64,000 nucleotides of DNA, from assembly GCF_018139145.2 (NCBI RefSeq), contig NC_059472.1, positions 101,692,877 through 101,756,876 on the forward strand, written 5' to 3'. The stretch comes from Gymnogyps californianus (Eukaryota > Chordata > Aves > Accipitriformes > Cathartidae). Under the pieces are notes generated by a model, which was given only the letters and a program-made list of their open reading frames with translations, was not told where the DNA came from and searched no databases. The position numbers and the translations under genes were made by a program. Below are positions 13,364 through 26,000 of this stretch, one piece after another. How positions within the stretch are numbered: the first letter of the stretch is position 1; each line of letters starts with the position of its first letter.

Positions 13364-16015
13364 ACACATGTACATTTTGAGAACAGGTTAAGAATGTAAG
13401 AAACATTTTCTAAGAAACAAAGATAGAAATGTTTATCAAAGCTTTCCTCTGGCTCTCATTCTGATCTTGCACTTTACTTTCACACTTGCACAGTGTTAGA
13501 TCAGTTTTAAATGATTGCTTCTGATATTCACAAACGGAAGCAAGATCCAGAGCGGCCTACTGAAAATAGATGTGAATTTTCTGCTGACCTTTGATGTGTT
13601 GTAGAAGGTCAGAGCCAAGTAACTGAGTACTTCCTTTATAACATCTATTGGAAGACATTGTACAATCTAAATTCTAACACTGCAGGAGACAAAGGAGATG
13701 AAAATGCTAAGCCCTTTAAATAACTTTCCTATTCCTTATTCTTTTTCCGAGATCCACTCTGAAGATCAGCTGCAACTACTACATGCAGCATGAAATTCAA
13801 AATCTGATCTGTTCATGGATGCACATTGTGGTTTAAAACTAAACAGGGATATAAGGAAATTAAATGTGCCTATTTTGACACCAGTTGTGCAGTCTTTTTG
13901 GAACATGGTTATTGATCATGTTTAGGCCTGTCGTTATTCACAGCAAGATCCTCAGCTTCACTTTCCAGAGTTCACCGATGTTGCATACCAACTTGCCAGT
14001 AACAGATGACTTTCAAGCTTGATGTGAACTTCCAAGAAAGACCATCTCTTAATGCTATTATTTATGCTAGGAAAACTTAGCCTGGGCACATACTTGCCTC
14101 ACATCCAGTGACGATTATAGAAACTGCTGGCCAGGTGTCTAAGGGGACGTATTCCTGACAACCAAGGAAACAGTTCAGCATGTGCACTGCCTGAGATTTT
14201 AATGCTGATAAAGAAGAGGGCAAAGTCTAATAGGTAGAAAAATGCTCATTAAACATGATAATTTCATCCAGGATTCCTTCCTTGCCCCCAAAGGAGGTCT
14301 GGTCTGACAGCAAGGGAACGAATTGGTTTAGGAAAGGGACTGAAACCAAGAAAACTGAAGAGTGCATAAATTTTATATCGGGCTCCAGATAAGTATCTAA
14401 ATGCACTTGCCTTAGCAACAGGTAAGGCAGACTATAAGCAAAACTGTTCCCCATTAGAGGATCTCATGACACAAGCAAATATTGGTGAGCCTGTCATACG
14501 CTTTTGTGCAATCGATAAATTGTTGCATTTTTGGTAGCTAGCAGAAGACCAGCCCCCCATTCCATACAATGGATTATCATCTAGGGCACCAAACTGCCAA
14601 CTGACAGCTCAGGCATCCTAATCACAGCTTCACACTGCATTACTCTTAATGTTACATAAATCATAATCTCCACTGTAAAAACTACTCTTTATAAACAACT
14701 GTGCTTCACAGCTCCTACTAAGCAAGATCTAATATGCTTACACAGGGGAATGAAAGCAAAAGGTACCGGTGTTAGACGTGGTCACTGCAGGTCAGGCTAA
14801 GATTAGAGAAATTAATCCATTTCACCATGCTCAAGGTACAGGTGAGAGAGCAAAAATATCTGACCTATCTTGGGAAGTTGTGTGAATCATTAAAACCCAT
14901 TCAGTGCCTAAACTGATTACAGAATAGAGCTGGCCAAAATCACTTTTCATCCCATGGATAATTCAGATATTTCAGTGTTTGTTTGCATCCAGAATTAAAA
15001 TGAAAAATCCACACTTTCAAATGATTCACGAAAGGGTTCAGTTTCATAGAAATGCCTCAGAAATGTCAAAATTAAGTTTGACATTGCCAAGTGAGTCAAA
15101 ATATTTTGTCATTTGCAAATTTTCCCATTTCACTTAACAGCATAAGAACTTTTGGGAGGGATGGGGGTATGTTCAGCACAGATCCGTGTTCTCCATCAGT
15201 GCTGGAGAACTCTGGGAACCACAGTGTAGATCCCCAGGTCCACGCTCTTCTCGGTGGATGGGATCCCATCCTGACAGCAGGTATAATGATGCCCTGTGCC
15301 CATCTGACTTAAAAGATGCCCCTCAAGTTCAATCAAGTGAACAAACCTCACATATCATCTTCTGATTCAGCTAGGGAAAACTTCCATTTTATGAAAACTG
15401 TGTCTGTCATAATAAAACAATAAAATCTTAAAGTTCCCAAAGAGTTTTAAAAACATTAGCTTAAGTTCCTTTCTTCTGGTGTTGTTATAAGAACAACAGG
15501 GCTCAGATTATAGGGTGCTTAAGCACCTTTTGCAATACGATGGTAGAACAAGTTGCCGCAAGTCCAACCCAGACCCCGTGATTGATCTCTTGTACTAAAA
15601 CCAAACTAAAATATTCCATTTCTTTTTTTTCTTCTGTGTAGCTGCTCTCACTTCAGTCTGCTACCAGCTGCCTATTTTCTGTCAGTTTGTCATATCCTTT
15701 TAGCAAGTGTTTTACTCGTTTTAAAAATGTTTCCACTTAATCATTTCACTTGACCAAGGTGACTTTTTCACAATATTAGTTCATTCTGACTAAATTTGTG
15801 AAGTTCTAATCAATGCAAGTTCAGAGCCTGTTTTTGATCCAAATCTCTTCTGTTTTCTCTGATCTTTTGCTGAGAGAACAATTTAACCTCCTATGGTTAT
15901 CTTTCATATATAATATATAAAGGCTGTTGTACTACGGTATGTCTGTGTTTTTCGCACCACAATCTTTCTAGTTTTCAAGAGAGCACTGCAGTATTAATAA
16001 GAGCCTTCTCATGCT
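13364..16015. other. Unassigned noncoding DNA, possible old palindromic repeat at 14925-15130
   Basis: No gene is supported. Around 14925-15130 the text (AGAGCTGGCCAAAATC, then several GTCAAAAT / TTTGTCATTTGC words) resembles dispersed repeats of reptile and bird genomes that are rich in AAAATTTT and TTTGAC words. I cannot align it to a named family by eye. The remaining open frames are all short. Confidence 0.35.
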
Positions 16016-16061
16016 TTTGTTTTTTGGTTGGTTTTTTTTTTGTTTTTTTTTTATTTTTTTT
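16016..16061. repeat. T-rich tract
   Basis: Runs of T are interrupted by single G or A bases (about 38 T in 46). It lies 35 bases before the antisense CR1 fragment. CR1 elements do not end in poly(A), so the tract is more likely independent simple sequence than a LINE tail. Confidence 0.7.
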
Positions 16062-16096
16062 GAGCAACATCGGTGAAGTTGAGATATCCACATTTG

Positions 16097-16290
16097 GGAT
16101 CATAGGATAACTCAGGTTGGAAGGAATCTCAGCAGGATATCAAGCCCTACACCGTGCTCAAAGACTGCACAATATCTCCGTGCCCCTGCTTGGGTGCTCT
16201 CATGGGGAAAAAGATTTTCCTTATAGCCAGTCTGAACCTCTCTTATTTCAATTTATTCCCATTGTCCCTTGTGCTCCTGAGCTATCATTG
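16097..16290 (-). mobile_element. CR1 LINE 3'-end fragment (antisense)
   Basis: Read on the plus strand this is the reverse complement of a CR1 3' end. GGATCATAGGATAACTCAGG, GTTGGAAGGAATCTCAGCAGG and CAAGCCCTACACCGTGCTCA correspond to the familiar CR1 tail, and GGAAAAAGATTTTCCTTATA and GCCAGTCTGAACCTCTCTT correspond to the end of the CR1 reverse-transcriptase frame. On the minus strand the coding part gives a phrase close to (E)RFRLAIRKIFFPHE, the conserved C-terminal end of CR1 ORF2. The segment between the tail and the coding part is shorter than in typical copies, indicating an internal deletion near 16158. It is a dead, 5'-truncated copy, older than the one at 27050. Confidence 0.8.
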
Positions 16291-19200
16291 ACATTTGTGA
16301 ATTTTAGGAAGTTCTCTTATTCCCTTTTCTTTAACCTTTGAGCCAGGCTGGCAGTCACTCTGCATACATACTGCACGAACTCTGTGCAACGCATGCTCAG
16401 GCTACCCATGTCTGCTCAGAGCTGATGCTCCATTTGCCACTGTGAGCATTAGCAAGGATAAAAGCTCATTTCAGGTGCTGGAGATGTATGTAGCCCAGCA
16501 CTCCAGCCCAGAATGAAGTGACTAAAACCTTATGTATTACCCCACAGGAACTCTGAGGCCTGAAGCTTTGTGTTACTTCAAAAAATTTTGCTTTTTAGTT
16601 ATAGTTTATTGCTGCAATCCACGTAAAATACCAAATTTTAGTCTTTTTAAGACAATAACCTCACTGAGGTGAAAGTTTCACTGTTTCTGAAGAAACTGCA
16701 AAGAGTGTCCAATATGGTGTGCATCACGAAAATAGGAAAAATTTCTAGTTTTATCCCATAAACTGGAAGTAATATAGGTAGTACCTTTGGATCATCTTGT
16801 ATATTTATATACCTCTCCATCCATACTAATATCACCCCCCAGTTCTGTTCCAAACGAGGCTGGCACAATACAAAAAGATTCAATCATCCCAAGCTGCTCC
16901 ATGTGTCCTTCCTCTACCAGCACCACTGCTTCCCTTCAAACCACAGTGGAGGCACCTGCTCTTCTGCCTGTCAGGAATTCTCCCACAACCACTGAAAATA
17001 TACCTGGTTAACATTTAGAATATAAAGGTAAGATGATATGTAAAACACCATTGTTTTCTTTTCGTAGTGCTACATCTCTCATTGTTCTCCTCCGAACTTG
17101 CTCTAAATCCAGTACAGCACCCTATGCTTTTATCACATCCAAATAAAGTACCGACACTTGTTCTAAGTCTTGGTTGTAAGTCAGGGTAGATTACTCAGAG
17201 TACCTCCTCTCAACCTGTCAGCCTAAGAATCTGTGATACATGTAGGAAAAAAAACCCTATTGAAATATATCTATGTTTACTAGTCAAAACTTCAAAAGAA
17301 ATCCTTAATCTTGTTCCAAGAGGAAGCCTGCTGTAATTGTGCTTCCACAGCACAGTCACCATGCTTCTCCAAACTCCTCTTATGAATGACATGATCTATG
17401 ATTACTTTGAAACCCATTTGAAACTCTGACAGATAAAAATCAAATGCAGAGCATATTATGTCTTTAGCTTGTATGCATAGTTTCTTTGACCAAATCACAT
17501 TTTACACAATAATTAAACCAGACAGCCATCCAGTTACATGTCCCTTTTAGTTAAAACATGTGAACAGTTTTTAAATTCTCTTCATTAATCAGAAAAACAG
17601 CTTAAGCACCTTCTACCTCTGCAACATCCTCACAGTATTTCATACCACAGCATAGACACCCATTCCCTTCTGAGTTGTCAGCTTTAGGTATTTGGGTTTG
17701 AAGTCACAGGCATTAAATATTCTCTCAGCTCTCTGCTTTGCCTTTATACTCACTTGAGTCATGCAGCCATTTCATTCGTGCTCCCCTTTCCACTAGAAAG
17801 TAGATTTTCATTGTCTGAATTTGTTCCACATTTTCAAGCTGTTCGATGGAATAACTGGTATTTTCTGCATCTGCTTCCTCAGCCATATTGTCCCCAGTGC
17901 ATCATTATTAAAGCTTTATGCAAAAAGAATTTTCAGAATTTATCCTAAGTTTGTGAATAACTTTGGTCATACACAGTTTTACTTTTTAGACAATTGTTTT
18001 TTATGTAGAATGTTACCATTCCTCTAATTAAAACACCACCACCACCTCCACTTTTACAAAATCTAACTTCTGTGATGTTTTGTGCCGAAATATTTCTAGA
18101 AAGTAATTTTAAGGAGTGACTGTCCCAGATGTCAGCATGAAAGCAGTTCTTGAAGCCTTAAAAAGTGCTTTGACATCTCCAGATGAAAGACCTAGGTAAG
18201 ACTCAAGGGAATTCTCTGTATTTCTGGCAATGTATCTAATTTGCTGGAGGATTTGACTTCTTCATCCTCTAAGTTTCATCAGCAAGTGCAAGCTTTTCCT
18301 TTTATTCTTCTCCGTAAACTCATAAAGATGAAAAAGTCTGGGCACTCCCTTTCTTATGGCCGATTACTATGCTCACTCTTCTGAATTTTTAAAGGATATC
18401 ATTCATTGTTTTGCAGCTCCTTCTCCTTTCTGATTTTTATTTAAGGAATGTATTTGTAGCACATGAGATGATATAGGAATAATTAAGGTTGAAAACAGGA
18501 TATGTTGACTGGAGAAACTTCTTTCTTATAGGCACACTTGTCTCATATCGTGTTTTCCAAGGAACACAGTAACCCTTAAAATCTCATTCTGCTTGCTGCT
18601 CACAGCCTTCCTCTCTTGGTTTCTGTAGCCAACCTCATTTACCCTTCAATCCAGGTTCCCTGCCACTATTTACCTCCTCTTTCTTTATCCCTTTTCCTTT
18701 CTTACTTTTTTAACCCATGTAGGCATATTTGGAAAATTTTCCATCACCATTATTTCCAGAAAAAGAAAAGGGGGGAGGGGGGCAGAATTTTAATACTTTT
18801 TGTTTAATACAGGAACATTTTACAGAATATTTCCCTTTCCAACCAAAAAGAAAAAAAGAAAAAGAAAGAAAACTCTCTCAGATCCCCCCAGGGCTCCTCA
18901 GTCTGGTTAATTCCCCTACTGTGAACTTTTGTAGCTTACAAGACTGTGGTCCATCCTGGGAGACACAGCTTTATTAAAGACACTGTCAAAGAGTGGGAGC
19001 GTGAAGCATTGAAAAAACAATTCCTTGGCCCTTGGCCACATCTTGGAGTATGTTTATCATCCCAGCCCTGCATAGGATCTCTGGGTACTACTGAAGTCAA
19101 AATAGTTTTAAATGAGAATGAACATGTTCAGGTTGTAGCAGCCATGTGCTGTCCTGAAAATTTGATGGGGTTAAAATGGCAAATTATGATTCCTTTGAGA

Positions 19201-22090
19201 TGACCGATATGTTAAGAAGTGGGTTTCCCACAGTGCTGGGTACATGTTGTAGTGGAGAAAAAGATAATTGTTATTCTGATATTATTATTATTATGACCAT
19301 AATCAGAAGGAAAGCTTTTATTTTTGTTGGCCAAGGTTGTCACAGGTGGCTTGATGGTGTGTTTGATGTGTGTTGATAGTTATTCATTTCACTAGAAATG
19401 AACCTGCTAAGGTGTACGTAGTTTTTACGTTTGTAAAATTAGATGCCACCTGAAATGTATCTTTGTATGATGTCCCCGCTCAGTCAGATTTACTGAAAAC
19501 AAACATCATCACAATTACAAGATCAGCACACTTTTAAATATATCTCTACACATCCAAAGAAATAACAACCTAATGCATCTGTACCTGGGACCAGCCAGGT
19601 CCACAGAAGTACAAGTTTCCATCTCGGCGGGTGGCTCCTCCCAGCAGCCTTGGGAAGCATTGGTTTTGGGGTATTTAAGCGGCACAGCTTCCTCTTACCT
19701 TACAGTCTGTGGGCTACCAGCATAGTGTTTAGTCTCCTGTGTTGAGACAAACAGACCATAGAAATAAGAGCACTGAAGGGGCACATCCGTTGGTATTTTA
19801 TAGAAAAAGTTATTCAGAAGTTTTCAAGCAGCCCACTTGTCCCATCTTCTTTAGTGTGATCCAAATGTGAAGTATGCCTTTGCATGCACTGCCTGTGAAG
19901 AGGGTATGTCCTGATTTGCGTGCATTGACTAAAATGTGTACATGTCCGAACTTTGAGGAAAGGGGTACATCTGTTAAATATGAAACAGAAAGTTACTTCC
20001 AGCCATGCATATTGCTGCAGCCTGTTTTCTGTGTCACAGTTGCATAGTCTTCTGCCATAACTAAGGCTGTTCTCCATTCTAAAAATAAATAAACAAAACG
20101 AATTTCTTCCATATAATGCAGGTAGGAGCTATTAGCCTTTTCAACATTTACAGTGCATGGCTTGCAGAGGGCCTGACCAGCATAGCAGCTTCAGCATGGC
20201 GAAGGCTGCACAAATGCACATGGAGATCCAGTGCTACCACTCAGAGAAATTACAGTGCAGTTTGTGTTTTCTTCAGGCAAAAGAAAAGTCCTATACTGCT
20301 AGCCTGCCCTGTATCACATTTTCTCACAGGCGCTGGGTGTTGCTCTGCCCACAGTTGTTGCACTGCTGAGACCCTGGGAGTCCTTCCAGCAGAGGGAAGA
20401 CAGAAGTGCTCTTCCTTGGCTCCAAGGAGAGCAGTTTACAAAAGATGCTCCACAAAAGCTCCAGCACCAGGTTACCATCTCCTCCCTGCTTCAGGGGACC
20501 CCACCCTTGAAGATGCCTTTCTGTGCTAAATGTAAGGAGTGTTAGTGACCTCTTCTTGTCATCCAAACTTTTCATTAACCTTCAGAGTACTTACATTCCC
20601 ATAAATTCCCCTTTATTTAGCCTGAAAAAAAGACACCACTCCACTTCTGCAGGAAAAACTGCTGAAATGAGGGGTCTGTTACCCACCAGAAATAACTGAC
20701 ACTGTGAAACATCCTTCAGCACCCAACTGCAAAGCAAGTTCATGCGGAAAGGTCCTGTGAGCATAAACAGCCCTTTCGTAGCCTGACAGGCAAGGGCTCC
20801 CAGAAGCTCACAGCAGTTGACTCTCCTCCTTTGCACACGTGGGGTCTCAGGAAGGCTAATGAGCCCCTGCTGCTTCCAGGCACTGCCCATCAACACAGCT
20901 AATGGCTGACGATGCCCTGTTGCATCTTAGCTCCTCTCCTGGGTCCCGCTCCCCCAGGGAGTGGGGTACCCCACAGGGAGCTTTTCACAACATCACGCAA
21001 TTCCCATATGGGGTTTGAAGCGCAGTGAATTCAGGCTCCGTCGTGGCTGAGGGGAACCAGTACTGCTCCAAGTTTATTATGATGTACCCCAAAACACAAG
21101 TCTTCCTGGAGAGATCTTATATACAGAGTCTAAGCTTGAATTAAACTCATGCCTGTATGATTAGGATGGAGAAACTGAAAATAAAGTTGTTATTAAAGGA
21201 AATGCATTCAAACTCCAGCAATGTGTAACCCTTGCCTGAAATGTACTCCTGTCATTGCCTGAGCCTTAGTAGCAATGAATCTGTTTCACACACCTTAAAC
21301 TGCTGCAAGCTTTTGTAACACCTTAGAAAGATGTGTTCCCAAATCTCAGAGGACTGCATAAAAATCTCTTTGTTTCATACTTTAATTTCAGGCATTTGTT
21401 TGATAAACTGTTGATTAATTAGTTTCCTGATCACCTCCAGAATTGTATTTGTTTACATGACCACAGTTCAGTTTAAAACAAATTACTATTCTGATTCTCC
21501 AAATCTGTTGCAACAGAGTCACTGCTTCAGGTTTTGGTTTTTTTTTTTTTCCTTCTCCCCCCTCCCCCCCCCAGCTCATTCTACTGCCACAAACAAGATG
21601 TGGCCAGAAGGATTAGAACTGTGGACAGAAGACTGCAAGCCCTGGGGTCTGTAGGGGCTCTCCCCAGGGTATTGGCAGACCAGATGAATTCCACAACCAT
21701 AGGTTTTAGACGGACCCCAAATTAGAGTTGTTCTTCACAGAGAAGTGAAGAAACTGCGAGTGACCATGAACACCAAAGCCCTTTCAACGATCATCCATTT
21801 CCCTAAGATATAGGCCAAGCACAGGCGAACCTTCCCCTCGGAGCATGATCTCATGCCCTGGATCAGTAGCCAGCCTGGGAGAACATTATTCACTCCCTTT
21901 GACCCCCTCCAAATGCTCTTCATAGCAGACTCGGGGCAAGATGTCCTGTCTTTTGTTTTTCTATGAAAGTAGACACAGGGGGCTCTTGTATGGCTAAAAG
22001 ATCCTCATAAATTCAGACACCTCTTGGTCCAGAGAATTAAATATGAATTTCCTTCCTGTGAGTGAACCCTGGAAAAAATAACAATACACA
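16291..22090. other. Unassigned noncoding DNA
   Basis: No gene is supported. A block at about 17060-17160 (CTCCTCCGAACTTGCTCTAA) faintly resembles old antisense CR1 or L2 sequence, but not well enough to call. A tract at 18770-18782 has two runs of six G around one A, and 21538-21572 is pyrimidine-rich (T run, then C runs). A TATTTAA box at 19672-19678, 50 bases after GGTGGCTCCTCCCAGC, looks promoter-like but has no gene behind it. Open frames, including the 137-codon one at 20116-20529, have no recognisable domain. Confidence 0.5.
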
Positions 22091-22094
22091 GGAC

Positions 22095-22470
22095 AAACAA
22101 AACAGATTGCAGCATCTTTAATTATGTTTTGCTTGCCCTTCATAATCACCAGGCAAAGCAGAGCTCTTCATATGCATGATTAATGCGATAATTTACCAAC
22201 TGATTTATAGCTAAGGCACAGCAAATGAAGTGGAGGTTTTGTTTGTTGGTAAGTAGACATGCATCTGCCTACTAACAAACAGCACACCCTGGTCTACAGG
22301 GAGACGGCCTGATTATGGACATTGCTCCGACCTGATCTTTTAAAATATTTATACATGTACTGTAGTCCCTTATGAACCTTCGTGATAGTTAATTGGAGGC
22401 ACTTAGTCCTTCTGCTGGTCTCTCACTGTGATAAATATTTAATCACAGAGGGAAGTGTGCCTTTGCAAGA
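22095..22470. other. Candidate conserved noncoding element (unverified)
   Basis: This stretch is free of repeats and dense in homeodomain and POU-like words (TATGCATGATTAATGCGATA near 22180; TTAATTGGAGG near 22390). It contains a near-perfect 23-base palindrome at 22426-22448. Such texture is typical of vertebrate developmental enhancers. Conservation cannot be judged from one sequence, so this is a guess from composition and motif density only. Confidence 0.25.
22426..22448. repeat. Near-perfect 23-base palindrome
   Basis: The arms CTGTGAT (22426-22432) and ATCACAG (22442-22448) are exact reverse complements around a central AAATATTT plus one extra A. Apart from that one base the whole 23 bases read the same on both strands. 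It could be a binding site for a dimeric factor, or chance. Confidence 0.75.
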
Positions 22471-23036
22471 GGAGACATCAGTCAATGACTCTTGAAAACA
22501 GCACAAAGGGCACTATTACCTAGAAGAAGCATTTTACTCTGTAGTCCAGAAGTCAAGAAAGGTCCATCTAATTATTTCTGCAGTGAAACAGCAGTCTCTC
22601 TCTGTGAATTTGACATTTATCCCCTCTTCTCTGCATAAAAATAAATTGAATACAGAACCATAGACTTTTCTGGCTAGTTTATTACTAGATTTTGTAGCAG
22701 GATGCGTGGTGTTTGACTAAGTGGCCAGCAACATTTAAATTTGTTTCTAAGACTGAGGTGCAGGCAGGCACTTCATGCTCAACAAGAACCAGTGACAGTG
22801 CAGATTCTAGGACTACCCAAAAAATCTCATGCCAGGTCATGCTTACACTGCTATCTAAAGTTGCCCTGACAAGACAGATTTTTTAATAATCACTCAGCAA
22901 GTATGAGAGTGTGTTTGAAATAATTCAGAGTAAGCTTTGACTGACTCAAATAGGCAATGAGGAATTAATGGCAAAAAGACATCTACTTTTATGAGTCTGG
23001 CAAGTTTGCAGTAATCCTTGCAAGGTTGTTAGCAGA
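22471..23036. other. Unassigned noncoding DNA
   Basis: I see no gene, RNA or named repeat here. Confidence 0.55.
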
Positions 23037-23094
23037 ATGAGGGATAGATAAGTGCAACTTGGGATATGAGGGATAGATAAGTGCAACTTGGTAT
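23037..23094. repeat. 29-base tandem duplication
   Basis: Two adjacent copies of a 29-base unit beginning ATGAGGGATAGATAAGTGCA (23037-23065 and 23066-23094) differ by a single base near the end (GGGAT against GGTAT). Near-identity suggests a recent duplication, probably by replication slippage. It lies inside a chance minus-strand open frame of 104 codons, where it produces a repeated peptide; I do not regard that frame as a gene. Confidence 0.9.
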
Positions 23095-26000
23095 ATACAG
23101 CAAACAAAGTGATGATTTGAGCAGGCGTAAGGAGGCATAACTCACAGAACAAATGCATATTGAGAAATGTATCAGGAAAGCACAGTATCAGGATGAGGAA
23201 AAGACAGCAGAATGTGATTATTTTGGACTGAACAAGTTTAGTGGGGTATAATTTACTCATTCTGCTTTGAGTTTGTTCTGCTAGAAATCTAGTTTACTAC
23301 CTTAATTTGACTGTGGAATGATTAACAGGCAGACATGGTATATAATATAAAAATAAAATTAAAAATACTTTTGTTTGAGTCTTAGTACTTTGTTTTTTTC
23401 ATAACTGGAATGCATACCTAGAATACAAAGTTAGGTAAGACAATGAAAGGATACTAGTATTAAATGTCTGCTTCTTTTGATACTAAATTATATTGCAATT
23501 CATTCAGTTAGAAACTACCTTAAACTATATTTCTCTGGTTTAAATTTTCAGACTGTGGCTTCCATTAGAGTTGATGACATAAGTTTTTCTTAATTATACT
23601 GGAATAAATCAAAAGTAATAATGCAGCAATCTGTGGAATTGCTCTGGGTATACAACAACTTAATTGGAAACAGAATTTGAATCACTAATTTAATGGGTTT
23701 TTTTTTTTACTGCTTTGTATGTGTGTATGTGTTGCACTACATTAATTTTATATGAGGAATATTCTAGGAATACAAACTCACCTATAACTATTGCTTTTCT
23801 TTTTTTGCCTGACAGACATCTGTATTTGTTGCAATATAGATCATTTAGGTAAGAAATAATTTCTGGGTAAGTTACACTAGAGATAAAGTAATTTTAGGAT
23901 GATATTACAATGAAAGTGATGTGAATGCTTCTGATCTACCTAAGGGCACCTTTTTTTTTTAATTTTAGCTCATGAAATAAATCTAGATCCTAAAGCCAAG
24001 ACTGAGGAGTAGACAGCATATAAGGATAGAGGACTCTAAAAAAGCATTGATGGAGACAGCAGCAGACATCAAAATGTCAATGTGGTGGGTTTTTTCACTG
24101 TAACAAGGTTCCTGGAAAATGCCCAGGAGGTGAAGTTCAGGTAAATCCATGCTCACAAGTCATTCTTCCTCAAGTAGTAAAACTGCCAATGCCACACACA
24201 AGTTTTTTCCTTCAATTTAAATCTGTGTTTTGCAGCAGATTTTTAATGAAAACCCAATCAAAAAAAGCAGCTCCATAGAGAGGAAATTGATGAAGATGGG
24301 ACAGGCCACACACAGGCACATACAATTTCCATTTTCAGATAGTGATAAGATGCAGTTTGTGGTCTTCAGTGACAGAAGATGGAAGTTTTGCTTAATTTTT
24401 TATATGCTTAAAGCATTGGACTGAATGGATTGGGGAGACTGTTGTCAGACATCTGTCAAGGAGTCTACATTGTAATCTGGGCATGTATATTATTTTGATG
24501 TTTCAGGTTTGCCACTTCCACTACTGACTAGTGAAATGTATTAAATCCAACAGATGCAGATCAACAGCTGGGTGGCCACATATACAGCTTCCTTCCTTAG
24601 TTCAAAGGCAGAATTCCATTTCTGCTCTCTGTGGCTGTCATCCAGGAAATGAGAAACTGCGAATAAAAGTTTTGCTATGAGAAAGTTTTTTACAAAATTG
24701 TATCTTTCCCTGGGAAAAATCATGTCAATGGAAAATTTCCAGGTCCAGACAGCTCAAGACATTCATATGAATATATCTTTCACAATTGCCTGAGAAGCCT
24801 TCTTCACTGGTATTTTTCTATGGGTTCTCTCCAGCTGCCAATACTGAGCTTGGCGAGGTGAGATTCTCGTAAGTTGTTGCAAGGCTCAGCCAGGCTGACT
24901 AGGTTGAATATGAGGTCTAAGGCCTGGGACATATTAACAATGTTTATCCTTATGACATTCTGTAAGCCAAGGCAACACCAAAAACTGAGGCACCTTTGGA
25001 TGATTTTTTACTGATGTAACAAACGCATATAGATAAAACAAACATTTTAAAGTGATTCCCAGGCCCATAGACAAAAATTTGCAACCTGCACACCTGAAGA
25101 AACTATTCACAATATGCCAGAACATGTCCTATGACCCATAGACCTACTCTCTAGGTTTGATATCTCATTAGAGAGGACAATTAATGAATCCTGAGATTCT
25201 CCAAGGCTGACGTGGGCCCAGAGCCCACACGGGACCACGAGACAGACACACGCTCCTGACACATGACCTCAGACTCCTCCAGAAAGAAACTTTGTTAGGA
25301 CACAATTACCTCTTCTCTTGCAAAAGGTTGTGTAGGTATGACAAAGGGACAGCCCCAAGAGCCTAGATGTGGACACCAGAGACCTCACAGGTACTTCCAG
25401 ATACCTCTCCAGCCTGCCATGGTAGGGGGAGGTTGGTTGTGTTACAAGGGCTTAACTTTAGGAAGACTGGATGCTCTATGCATAGCAGTAGGGTAGTTAC
25501 TTATAGTCTAACATTTCACCCTGGTATGCCTAGGATGAAAAAGACATAGCCACAGTAGAATCACCTTGCTTGGGTATGACCAATGCAAGGCAAAATGTTA
25601 GCAGAGGTTCCTGTTTGTGTGTCTTCACAAACAGACACCAAAGTGCTGACCAACTTGTAGGATGAAGGTAACACTTGGGAATTTGCCTCACAATGATATT
25701 TCAGTGACAGATCGGGCCAAGGAATCTCAAGCTGGTGCAAGAGGATCACTCGTTGGTGCCTTCGCCCACTGTCTCAGCAAGAAACCAAATAGAAACAGAC
25801 TACCAGGGGAGAGTCAAGAACACGAAGGAAACTCTGAGCTCACTCTATCCCTGGGTGGTGGTTGGAGCCACTAATGACACATCCCATCAAAACCCGCACA
25901 CAGATTGCTTCCCAGATGTTTCAAGTTTATCTGCAGCATCCAGCAGTTCTCATACAGGTCACTCCCAAAGGCTTACACACAATCATCTGAAGTCTGAAAA

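Noticed and set aside
17060..17160. Possible further antisense CR1 or L2 trace
   Set aside because: Only one phrase (CTCCTCCGAACTTGCTC) resembles the family; too little to separate from chance.
20116..20529. 137-codon plus-strand open frame
   Set aside because: No recognisable domain; overlapped by frames in another phase and on the other strand.
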